From Gigantopelta aegis (taxonomy: Eukaryota; Mollusca; Gastropoda; Neomphalida; Peltospiridae): a stretch of DNA of 64,000 nucleotides. The stretch is taken from positions 59,289,921 to 59,353,920 of the forward strand of contig NC_054706.1 of NCBI RefSeq assembly GCF_016097555.1. The letters are read 5' to 3'. The position numbers and the translations under genes are program-made. The notes under the pieces were generated by a model. It did not search any database, was not told the DNA's origin, and saw only the letters and a program-made list of their open reading frames with translations. Below, piece by piece: positions 23,990 through 34,200 of the stretch (position 1 is the first letter of the stretch; each line of letters begins with the position of its first letter).

Positions 23990-26900
23990 GGGGGGGGAGA
24001 AATTCTGGTTATTTTATTTCCATCTTCATCGAATAAATCATCGCTTTGATATTGCCAACTGATAAAAAGTAGTTTCGTTTTTGGAAAGACGGTGTATATA
24101 TTATTTGGCACACAAAATAAATTATTTTAATTATAAACACTACCGTACCATTTCCGTTGTAAGTGGTGATATCTCCACAAAAATTTAAATTTTATAATAT
24201 TTTATAAAGAATTGCTGAATAAACAGAAATGACAGAAAGTAAAATTTATTAGTTACAACCAATTAAATCTGCAACCGACGTCAAAATATCAGACGATAGT
24301 TAGTGGAAACAAAAGACAGAATGACCGATCTGATCACGTGACAAGTTGTTTTTCAGTCTGAGATTTCAGAATTGCTAGCAAATAAAATGTAACTTTTATT
24401 GCGTGTATCAAAATACAAATGGATACAGGTATGGGACAAAATAGAGGCTGTTAAAAATAATCTTAAATTATGTTACGGTAACTGTCGCAGGCTACTGAAG
24501 TTTTCCCCGTCAGTTGCTTTTTCGTACACACAACGCGGGTTGTTTTCTCTGATGTCCAGTGTGCTGAATTATGATTATTTTTGTGTGGACAAAAGTGTGC
24601 ATTTGGAAGTAGTGGAGAGAGGTGCTGTAAAATATAGTATGGTACAGGAAAATAAAGAGGGTCGCAGAAAAATAAAGGATGACGGCAAAATGCAATAGTG
24701 GGCTGCCCTGGTTAAATGGAGCAGCAAGAACACTGGCAGGCCATATTTTAGTTCCTATTTAGAGCCCTGCTTCCACAACAAGTTAAAATTAATCTCCACA
24801 CACACGTGTGTGTGTGTGTGTATATATATATATAAAATCATCATGAATTTAATTGTCAATACTAATGAAAATATGATTTACTAACCTGGAGTTTTAGAAC
24901 TGTATAATCACCAGATACATGGAAAAAAGAAAAGAAAATGCATATGTTGAATACATTATGAATTGTAACTTAATATGAATATATCAACTTCAATTAATGT
25001 AAAATACATTCTATTACAATTTATAGGCTTAATTAGGCGTATAATAAAATATTGTTTGTTTCCGGTTACCCGACCGACCCTAATTTGAACCTGCCGACCC
25101 TAAAACTTTTTTTGTATATTCAAATTTTTTTTTTTTTTAGTATAACAACCATTTCCACGAAAACATTCCAAAACTATCACAAGCACTAATTTGGTGTCAT
25201 TTAGGGGATAACCCTACTGTGTTTTCCGATTTGTGGACGTATATCGGTGGTTTTACTGTCACAAATTTAGTTTTATTGGTGACCCGTTAGCCACGAAATG
25301 TTTTCTTCTAACAATTGATTGATGGAGTTACTTCCCTTCAAATTATAATTCGGTAACTTTCGTGATATATCGGGCGAAGAGTCGGAAAATTGTTTTCATG
25401 AATATATGTGATCTTTTCCGATTTATTCTACATCTAGGGGAGGGAATGTTTACTGATACTGATGGAGTTTACTGCCAAATCAAATGATTAAATATGTCAG
25501 TAAGATCTCGATGCGTTTCGTTATTTTTTGTAAGTGGTCACTGGGAACTTCGCGGGTTTTCTCTAAAAACAGTGTCAGAATGACCATGTGTTTGACGTCC
25601 AATAGCCGATGATATTAAAGATAAAAATCAATGTGCTCTAGTGACGTCGTTAAATAAAACAAACTTTACTTTCAACATTCGTTTGAGCATCCTGAGCAAT
25701 TGTCCTGCATTTTTATTCATTGGACCAATTGATTGCTTCAAACCAAGTGTGTACTTTAATACTGGATGCATACAGAATAAAACTAACATTGCAAATTATA
25801 AAATTTCTTAGGTACACTAGGAAAGATAATATTCATTAAAAAAAAATTTAAATGTTATTGTTGGACAGATAAATATAGAACCCTTCTTTTCAGTTTTCAT
25901 TAAAAGAAATTGTTATAACTTATTTACTGGTTTCTATCCAATTAAGGTTCAACCAAGTCTGTCCTGGACCAGTACAGAAGTTATGTGTTAGTATGAGAGT
26001 AAACCTTCTGCCTATTATTAAACAGCAAGGGGTCTTTTGTATGTACTCTCCCACAGATAGGTTAGCACCATGTTGCCCTGAAAATCAAAATGCCTTGCCT
26101 TTTATAAATTTATAACTTGCCCATGTAAAAAGAAGCCTTTAAACACACCTATGTAGATAGTACTACATATTTCCTTTTTTTAAATTAAGTTATGAAATAG
26201 ATATAGAAAATAAAATGGCCATAAGGTTTTTGTCCTTTTGAAAATTGTATAATGGAAAAAAAGCCCTTATATTTAAAACTGCACATAAAATATGCCCCCA
26301 AAACGTCACTTTACCATGCCTTACTTCATTTCTAGGAAAAACACTGTGATGAATGGTATTGTTGGTTTGCATAATGCATTTCTATACATGCAGAGGTTAT
26401 TTTGGATACCGGTAGTCAACACCTTATTTAATATCCATAAATAAAATTATTTTCCAAAATAAAATGTTTTTCCTACCTACCTACCCTATATTTTTCCAGC
26501 ATGTAATAGGAAACAAGTAAATTATTTTTTTCGGCCTTGTATACATTATATTTAAAGAAATCTCAAAAATAAAACGGATAATAAAACATGCTGAACAATA
26601 TTCCCCATCATTAATTTACATGCAAGTGAAATTATTTTGTAAATGTCCATCATTTTAATGTTTACCAGAACAAAAATTTGTAATTTAGCCAACTCATAGT
26701 ATGGTTATTATCTCTAAACCCAACCTTTTCACACATAAGAAGTTTAAGAACTGTTTATGCTGTCAAGATACTGTATGATATATGCCTGGGCTCAATTTCA
26801 CAAACCGGCCTCGGTGGCGTTGTGGCAGGCCATCGGTCTACAGGCTGGTAGGTACTGGGTTCGGATCCCAGTCAAGGCATGGGATTTTTAATCCAAATAC

Positions 26901-28983
26901 CGACTCCAAACCCCGAGTGAGTGCTCCGAAGGCTCAATGGGTAGGTGTAAACCACTTGCACCGACCAGTGATCCATAACTGGTTCAACAAAGGCCATGGT
27001 TTGTGCTATCCTGCCTGTGGGAAGCGCAAATAAAAGATTCCTTGCTGCTAATCGGAAGAGTAGCCCACGTAGTGGCGACAGCGGGTTTCCTCTCAAAATC
27101 TGTGTGGTCCTTAACCATATGTCTGATGCCATATAACCGTAAATAAAATGTGTTGAGTGTGTCGTTAAATAAAACATTTCTTTATTTCAATTTCACAAGA
27201 CATCGTAAGCCTAGTTTTACATGTAAATGTAAATCTACGACTAAACCACAATTTATATTATTATTAAAAATAAAATATTGTTTGAAGTACACATATTTCA
27301 TTTTCTTTTCTTCTTAAAATGCTCAATCTTCTGTAATGATGTAATTCTCTGCATGAAATAGACGTCAGACATGTGTAAACATATGACACGTATAAGTTAC
27401 TACTATAACAGCTAGTCGCAGACGTAAACTTACAATGTTTTGTGAAATGGGACCCAGGTCTTCAGATTTTATCAGAGTATGACAAATATTTTGAAAAGTC
27501 ACTAGCCACAGGGTTAGTGGGTTTGTGAAAACCACTAGCCCACCAAGATAAAGCACTAGCACAAATTCCTGATCAATTATAACTGGATTTTTATACAATT
27601 TTTTTGTAACATTACACATTTACGAGTATAACAGTAAAATAAAACAAACACTTAAATCATGTTGTAACTTTCAGTTTTTTGTCGTGTTGTACGTTTGGTT
27701 TTTTGTCAAGTGTGATCCATCGTCATTCGCGTTTGCCCTCCCCCTGGGGAAAAATAATTGAGCAAACTCATGGTTGATATCTAAACCCACTATCAAAATA
27801 ATTAAATTTAAATGAGGGTACGACAGTGTGACACACGGTAATAGATGGTTCAGTGTATTCGGTAGTGGGTTATACATTTAGGGCCCTACTATTTATGTCG
27901 CCAGGAACGGTGATGCCAATTGCTCAAATACAGGGCATTATCCCGTGTCAGACCGATATCAAAAGAATATAACGGCGACATCTAATCCGTTGTTAATTGA
28001 TGAACAAAAAAGGTATCATCTTGTATCGGCAGCTGTGACGCATTATCCAGACCGATACACAAATAGGTCAAGCAGTCATTGCATGTGCGTTACCATTAAA
28101 GTAAATTGTTTTCCTGATTGCCGATAACCACATGTCAGCGAAGTGTAAAATTAGAAAACAACAGGTAAATAAAACAAACACTGAAATTCAAAGCATGACC
28201 GGGGTTTACTTGATTGAGATTAACCTGTCGTCGCAATTGGTGATTTCCAAGTTCTTAAGTGCGAGATTTCCAAGTTCATATGTGCGAGATTAACTACCAC
28301 GTGATGTGTCCAACCAATCAAAACACGCATGTCATTAAACTTATTTCCTGTGCCAGAAACTTGAAAGGGAAAAGTAAACAATGCATGCTGTAACTGTGGC
28401 GATGTAGAGATAGCATGTTACTGCAGTTTGCAGACCTAGTTCAAGTGGATTATCATTATATACTGATTGTGTTGTTGATATTATTCGATGACAAACGTCA
28501 CAATCAATTTTATTAAACGAAAAAAACAACAAAAAAAACAAAACACGATCGAGCGATAAGGAGGGGGGTGGAAACCACTAGCCCTGTGGGCTAGTGGTTT
28601 TGCGGATCTCACTAGCCCGAACTTAAAAACCACTAGCCACGGGCGTCGGGCTAGCAGATTTGTCGAACTCTGTTTTATACAAATGATATTTCTGGTAGTA
28701 TGTTGGAGGAAAAAATCACTAAACCAAATGTCCATTACCCATCATAATGTAACTTAACATTAATTCACCATCAGCACAATTACCAAAAACCTAGTTGCAA
28801 TGGGTTCCGGTGATCATAGGGCATGGAACCAAAAACATGTTTTCCTTAAAATTTAAAAGCTTGGGCCCTGGTTTATATGGTATACATGTACACTGCTATC
28901 CCTCCATCTCATACTCACACTCTTCGACGATTTGATTTTGTGTTGTAAGACAAACGACGTCGGAAGGTTAATCTTTGTGCCAT
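16626..28983 (-). CDS. RPL34: Large-subunit ribosomal protein eL34
   Basis: Five coding exons on minus: 28983-28919, 24899-24886 (14 nt), 22708-22629, 19382-19279 and 16704-16626. Together they give 342 nt, or 113 residues; human RPL34 has 117. The protein starts MAQRLTFRRRLSYNTKSNRR and ends RAFLIEEQKIVVRVLKAQEA then SKK. Two Cys pairs (CGDC and CHKC) are kept, as in zinc-binding eL34 proteins. It is a structural protein of the 60S ribosome. The ATG lies directly after an AG acceptor, so a separate 5'-UTR exon must lie upstream, between 28984 and about 31290 or further. All splice sites are GT-AG and the phases agree (2, 1, 0, 2). The 12.4-kb span is large for a ribosomal protein gene and is due to repeats in every intron. 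Confidence 0.98.
16945..17215 (-). mobile_element. SINE family B copy in RPL34 intron 4
   Basis: The tail reads TTTAACGACACCACTAGAGC with GCTATTGGATGTCAAACATT; the body AGCAAGGGATCTTTTATATG; the head ends TTACCACTGGGCTACGTCAC. A short tail-only fragment of the same family lies at 17523-17580. Confidence 0.85.
18127..18498 (-). mobile_element. SINE family C copy with 12-bp target duplication
   Basis: Family C shares the family A tail and body but has another tRNA-like head (TGGTAGGTACTGGGTTCGGA then TCCCAGTC, and CCTCGGTGGCGTCG at the very start). This copy is flanked by AAACCTGACCAA on both sides (18115-18126 and 18499-18510), so its limits are firm. It is inserted into the Kolobok-type repeat. 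Confidence 0.9.
18511..18800 (-). repeat. Kolobok-type repeat, inverted copy, split by a SINE
   Basis: Reverse complement of the 48045-48330 segment. Marks are ATCACTTGGGTATCTTGAGT, TTATGTTGTTTTACAAGTCA and ATTAGAGCGTTTGTTTCCAC. The part before the SINE (about 18000-18114) contains AAAGGTTGCACGTCAC next to a TTTTAA site, which may be the element end. Confidence 0.65.
20391..22034. mobile_element. TTAA-flanked MITE hosting a Tc1 element
   Basis: The terminal inverted repeats are AGGGACATTCCTGAGTTTGC and its complement at 22015-22034, with TTAA on both flanks (20387-20390 and 22035-22038). The two halves also share an inner GATGTTTCCGACTAA-like inverted segment. Without the Tc1 insertion the element is about 382 bp. 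TTAA targets are used by piggyBac and Kolobok among others. It lies in RPL34 intron 3. Confidence 0.85.
20472..21731 (-). mobile_element. Tc1/mariner-type transposon, defective
   Basis: 1,260 bp with inverted ends starting TACTACTGGAAAAAAGTTCC (one mismatch to the right end) and TA on both sides (20470-20471, 21732-21733). The minus-strand transposase begins at 21440 with MPPLSEFERHHAVGMLETGM, then a helix-turn-helix (VARRFGMHQNTIQNLWQRY) and the PRPGR linker. The first catalytic Asp sits in VLFTDESRFH, in another frame, after a frameshift near 21070-21090. The second-Asp region around 20850-20900 is rearranged (a GEASHHTGGR-like stretch), and the frame breaks again further on. It is about the size of a full Tc1 element but cannot encode a working enzyme. 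Confidence 0.92.
22863..23095 (-). mobile_element. SINE family B copy in RPL34 intron 2
   Basis: The tail has TTTAACACCACCACTAGAGC, the body ATCTTTTATATGCACCATCC, and the head GACCACGCATCAAGCAAGTG then TTACCACTGGACTACGTCCC. The middle of the head is shortened. Confidence 0.85.
23345..23620 (-). mobile_element. SINE family B copy in RPL34 intron 2
   Basis: Diverged copy: TTATTAATCACTGGCTATTG tail part, AGCAAGGGATCTTTTATATG body, and head end GCTTTACCACTGGGCCACAT. The box B is lost by a small deletion. Confidence 0.8.
23947..23998. repeat. GT microsatellite running into a G tract
   Basis: About twelve GT units followed by a run of some 24 G. A second simple repeat (TG then TA) lies at 24798-24834. 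Confidence 0.9.
24886..24899 (-). other. RPL34: RPL34 micro-exon of 14 nt
   Basis: On minus the site reads GATTATACAG, then 14 exon bases (TTCTAAAACTCCAG), then GTTAGTAA. Joined to the exon before (ending in GT) and after (starting GT), it supplies V-S-K-T-P-G, matching the L-S-R-T-P-G of human RPL34. Without it the frame is lost and these residues are missing. Both splice sites are plausible. Confidence 0.92.
25586..25675 (+). mobile_element. SINE family B tail fragment
   Basis: Contains ATGTGTTTGACGTCCAATAG, CAATGTGCTCTAGTGACGTC and GTTAAATAAAACAAAC. A small family D tail piece (CCAATTAAGGTTCAACC) lies at 25939-25985 and a B body piece at about 26025-26070. Confidence 0.75.
26789..27454. 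mobile_element. MITE split by a SINE
   Basis: The ends read GGGCTCAATTTCACAA and, at the right, TTTTGTGAAATGGGACCC; these are inverted relatives. Inner segments CATCGTAAGCCTAG and GTAAACTTACAATG also pair. The SINE C at 26804-27187 sits just inside the left end. Confidence 0.75.
26804..27187 (+). mobile_element. SINE family C copy with 11-bp target duplication
   Basis: Flanked by CAATTTCACAA at 26793-26803 and 27188-27198. The head is CCGGCCTCGGTGGCGTTG...GGTACTGGGTTCGGATCCCA, a tRNA-like promoter. The middle has CTCAATGGGTAGGTGTAAAC, then the shared AATAAAAGATTCCTTGCTGC body and the family A tail GTGTCGTTAAATAAAACATT. Confidence 0.92.
27473..28672. mobile_element. 1.2-kb DNA element with 6-bp target duplication and CACTAGCC repeats
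   Basis: The ends are CAGAGTATGACAAAT and ATTTGTCGAACTCTG (inverted), flanked by TTTTAT at 27467-27472 and 28673-28678. Near both ends the motif CACTAGCC recurs in both directions, as expected of subterminal transposase-binding sites. No intact ORF is evident. The size and structure match the element at 34431-35444. Superfamily unknown. Confidence 0.8.
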
Positions 28984-31290
28984 CTACAAATACAAATCAA
29001 TAAATTAATATAAAACATGTATTAAGCAAAATGTAAATACAATGAATGTTTAATTTTGGCATTATGTCTTAAAGTTAACTGACTTACAAAACATTAGAAA
29101 TATTTAATAATTGTCTTTATCATTCTGGCAATAAGTATGTTGCAATACACAAGACAGCAAAGTAGGGCTGTTCCAAGTTATACAGTGATTCTTGACAAAC
29201 CCCCTCCCCATCCCCATTTTGAGACAATTCAGTGGCTGTGGTAATGCTGCGTTCATTTGCAGATTTGGTGCTCATGAATTCACAAGATTCAAATTGTGAA
29301 CACTTTCAATAAGTGGAAAGTGTTCAGGTGAATTATAGACAATGTGCACTGTCATCCAATTTGGCACGAGTTCGACCCATACCCTCCTTTACAAAAAGTC
29401 CTTTCAATGGTTAGGGTAGTTTTAGGGAAAGGGTTAGTCTTTAGAGCCTTTGTTTTAGAAGAGTACGGGTCAAACTCTTTTTTCAAATTCCACGCACCCA
29501 AACTCATAATTTGTTCACCCATTTTTTTTTTTACAAGTTGTGAAGATTAAAGACAGAAAATCCTACATGGTACACCGTTCACAAGTTCTGAAGTTGTTTG
29601 CAATTTATTTCGCCACGGCAAATGAACGCTCTTCACGTGTGAATTGGGGAAAATACGATATACACTTCGAATGAAACAGCATTATAATGAAAGAATTCTG
29701 TTCAGTACAAATAAAGTTGTAAATATTTGTAAATTCTACAAAATTTATTATCAAAATTCATGTTTCAATTTAATTTTTCCATGCTATATTTATTATACTG
29801 AACACCTCTACAGTTTAATCTTTTTACGTCTAAATATTACATTCTGTAAAAAAAATTGGTATTTAGCGAAAGTGTAAATGTATTGTTGTTGATATATTCA
29901 TTGTGTTTGGTTTAAATATAGGTATAATGAGGGATGATTGCAACGGATTTTAAAAACAGGTTTCCAACCTTTGCACAAATTAGTATGAAAAGACTGATAC
30001 CGGAAGTTTATCGAATGAGGTCGAAAATAGTGCTGTTTACTAAACATGCATTTTTATTATAAGAACACAAACATCAATTGATTGCACAGGGCACAGCATA
30101 TCTTTAGACTACCACCCCCCCCCCCCCCCCCCCCCAAAAAAAAACAAAAAACAAAGAAGAATAAAAAGGAATATTAATTTTGTTTAATAACACTTCAAGA
30201 ATTTGTTTGGTCAACTACTGCTATTTGGTGTTTACTGCATTGTTATTTTGACATTCGATGAGAGAGGAAACCTGTTGACGTTGCCACAACATAGGTCACT
30301 CTTTGACCAAAAAAAAAGAGAAAAAAAAAGAAGAAGAATAAGTCATCTTTTATGTCCACAGGGTAGTACCGTTAAGCCCATAGGGTTCAACTGAATCTCT
30401 AGAATTATCAGTCTTTAAAAAAATTTCCATTTTAAAGTCCAGAGCATATTGTTGTGGTCAACCTACCAACGGCCAATTTTATTTATATATAACTATTTAA
30501 TATCTTGTTTCTTTATGTACACATGAAAACAAATCGAAACTGGAAGAACAATTATTATAAAAATGTCCCACTCGATTATGAAGTTTCATAATCGATCATC
30601 ACATCGGTAGAGCAAATCCGGTCAATTATCGATTATAATCGATCATTGGAACATCACTATAGTATATACTGAGGTGTCAAACATGCCATGGCTTACGATG
30701 TACTGGCCCAGATGGGAAGAACCTCAAGTCGATCAAGAGTAATTGATCCTTCGACTCATAATGGTTACGAGTTCCCCAGGCCTCCTTTTCACCATGTATT
30801 TCCTTCAAGCTTCATTCTACCCACAATATTAGCTGTTATCCATGTAAAAATACTTAGTGATTCGTTTGCAACCATATATAGCTATTTGGCAGTAATGCTA
30901 AATGAATAAATGTTGTTATCCTGATTCTGGCATTTTCGTTTAATTTGTGCAAACAAAATTCAACCTGCCGCATACTCATACAAAAATGGCAGCCCGTACG
31001 TCTATGGTGAATTGCCTCTTACTCCAGGGCTATAATTTCGAGCCTTGATATCGTTATTAACTTAAAATAGAAATTGCTTAAAAAGCAAACTACGTTACTA
31101 TGACCTTATATTTAAAAAGCTAATAGTCTAAATAATATTATTATAGAAAACGTCTTACAATGTTGTAAATCAAGCAACTGACACTTGGTATGTTATAAAT
31201 ACCATTTGCCGTAACGTTAGTATAACTTTAGTCTTGGTTCATGTTAGTTTATTTTTATAATAAAGTGGTTTAGATAAATGAGGTTTGATC
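28984..31290. promoter_or_regulatory. Head-to-head interval between RPL34 and VTI1A
   Basis: The two genes point away from each other. It must hold the VTI1A promoter and probably the RPL34 5'-UTR exon and promoter. A small G+C-richer patch near 30980-31035 contains AAAAATGGCAGCCCG, which resembles the YY1-type motif common at housekeeping promoters. On minus the same patch ends GCCATTTTT/GTATGAGT, a possible RPL34 leader donor. No TATA box is claimed. A 381-bp MITE (29249-29629) and a C tract (30115-30136) also lie here. Confidence 0.3.
29249..29629. mobile_element. 381-bp MITE
   Basis: Exact 12-bp inverted ends GCGTTCATTTGC and GCAAATGAACGC. Inner TTCACAAG and GTTCACAAGTTC segments echo each other. 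No ORF of note. Confidence 0.65.
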
Positions 31291-34200
31291 ATGGCGAGTT
31301 TGTTAGATTCCTATGAACAACAATATTCTTCTGTTACAGCTGACATAACGTTTCATATTGGCCAAATTTCAACCAATCATGGAGGTGAGTAATCTTAGCC
31401 TTTTTTTTCAGGTTTAAAATGGTATCCATCGGCGTAAGTAGGTTTTCAAAATTAAAGAAATAACTACCAATATTGACAGTCGCAGATAAATTCCTGCAAA
31501 TGACAGTCACAATGTAACATTGTTTTTCAATGTTTGGTTTTTATTTTTAGTACCCCAGCGGAATGGAACTATTTACTTATGTTTCCAGTTGTCCCACATA
31601 TATATATTTTTAAAACTTTTTTTGTATTCAATGCCTTCAGGTATTGAGCAGACATTTTGCACCTAGCTTTATGGTGTAGAGTTACAGATCATGTTTGAAT
31701 CTTTCATCAGCCAGATGATCAGGGCTCACATACTGGAATGAATTTTACTTTAGCCAATTTTTAGATTTATAGAGTATTTTCTTGAAAATTGTTAAAATGT
31801 GGATAATTTAAAGCCGCACACCCTAGTTCCATCCAGCGAAAATAAATTATAATTTGGTTAATCTACAAACCTGTAACACACTTAGATCACGTTTTTATCA
31901 AATGGAGTGAAAAAGCAGGTTTTATATCAATAAATACCATGGGAATCCCCATGTCCCAATTGCTTGAAATAATTTTGAAAGTTAGTATTCTGATGTCACC
32001 GGTAGATGTCGCTCGAAGCACAACAATGCCTACGTCACGACAAATTTCACAGACTTGGGGTGCGTTCCTTTCACCTCTCCTGGACATGTTCCAACTGTTC
32101 TGTCCTGGTTGTATCCCCTCTCCAGATATCGTAAGACTTAGCAAAATTATTGGTTTTAAGGGTTTGTAACGTTTTGTATTGAGACACTTACTTGTCTGAA
32201 CTTTATTGTTACTGAAGATGTTCACGAACTGTGAAGAAAAATCTCACAAATGAACAACAACAAATCGGATGTTGATTGCGCGAACCGTGCACGAGAAAAC
32301 AAACCGAACCTAAATGATAACGGTCACGTGGTATACCAACGTCTGTGACATTGAAATCGAAATATTCCCTCTAAAAATATATTAGACCTTGTCTGCTCAA
32401 CGTTTTTTTCTCAGAGGTGCGTGCCATTTTATGAAATATGAAAAATGCATTTTGTGGTATTACAAAAACCAGGATTACCAAAAAACACTTCAGGTGAATG
32501 GAAATGTATATTCTAAATAATCAACAGTAAGTAAAGTGCAATTTTATTTGTGAAAAAATGGGTTTAATAGCGAAAAACAACGCCGTAATGGTTAACAACT
32601 AGCCGTAACTAGGGTGTGTCCCTTTAAGAAACATTTTATTAGCCAAAGACTAAATGTTGTAGCCATTTTGTATTAAAATTAGCATTCGGCTAATTTGGCA
32701 ATGGACAGGATGAACCCAGTTTTTGACAGTTAAAGTCCGAACTACGTTGTTAACAACTACGATAAATTATTCTTACCTTTAATTACCTTTAGATTTCCCT
32801 AACATTTTGTCCAGACAGAAATCGTAAAAAAAAACCTACATTGCAATGACACAGATTCCACACACTAGATATGGTAACCATGTCACATATATCAACTTCA
32901 CTGAAATCTCCTAGTCCTAGGACAAAAAACATGTAGGCTGCCGTTTTGCTTTTATATCGAATACTCTCCAAGAGGAGTGGAAGGATATAACATAATCTAA
33001 CAATGTATTGACATGTTATGACTTCATATTAGTTATGTCAAATTCTTCGGAGGCTTCCACCCCTCTTGAAGAGTATTCCATAAAAAAAACCCCTGGCAGA
33101 CAGCAAAAAATTACATACTTTTTGTCCTAGGATAAGTCAGCGATATAGGTGACATGGTTACATTTTAGTATTTAGTATGTGGAATCTATGATAATGTAAT
33201 GTTTTTTTTCACAATTTTTGTCTTGACAAAATGTGGGAGAAATCTAAAGGTAATTAAAGGTAGGAGAGTAATTTATTATAGTTATTAACAATGTGGTTCA
33301 GACTTAGCAAGTTTAGGAGATATGAAATGTTTTTGAGGCCGGTATGGATAATGTATTGCTTTAACAGTAATCTCAGAATGTTTGTTATTTGTTATTATTT
33401 TTAATATTGTTTTTAAAAATAACATTGGGGTGGAGGGGGCGAGGGGGCAAGTAGTAAGGTTATAATGGTTGTTTGTTTGAGGTTAGGTTCATGTCTATAG
33501 ATTTATGTCTGAAGGTGATTTGACCATGTTTGCCACATTAATTAACAAGTTTGCACTATGTGCCAACCATTCTGCCATGTTCCACCGAGAAAAGTTAGGG
33601 TCCAAGCAGAAATCCTTTCCAAACAACATTTTTGTTAATCATGTAACTTAAACATCCTAAAAATAAATTCCCAAATTCAATGCCTGATGTCTAATACATT
33701 TAAACCTTTTTCACTTTCAGCCGAAAAACAGACTAATATTCGCCAAGCAGATAAGCTGTTTGATGAAGCATCTGAATTGGTGAGAGATGTAAATTTATGA
33801 TAGATGACTGAGTACAAAAAGGCTGATTTGGTGATCATTCCATTATGCATGCTGGAATCAGTATTTTTTCACTTTTTGTTAGTGCACAAATTAAACTACA
33901 CAAACAGGGCAGGACATGCACAGTCAGTGCTCCACAACTGGTATATCAAAGGCTGTGGTATGTACTATCCTGTCTATGGGATGATGCTACTAATAGAAGA
34001 AAATGTAGCGAGTTTCCTCTCTAAGACTGTCAGAATACCAAATGTTTGACATCCAACAGCCGATGATTAATAAATCAATTTGCTCTAATGATGTTGTTAA
34101 ACAAATAAAAATCCAAAGGTTAAACTACACAAATATAATTATATATATACATAATTATGATGCAAAATAAGTTAATCATGTAAAATATAGAAGACTTCTA

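Noticed and set aside
26872-27177. 101-codon frame on minus
   Set aside because: It lies within SINE C in antisense; the same peptide style (THSTHFIYGYMASD) recurs in every family A or C copy.
30091-30140. CRISPR or telomere-like array
   Set aside because: Only a C homopolymer followed by A; no repeats with spacers anywhere in this eukaryotic window.
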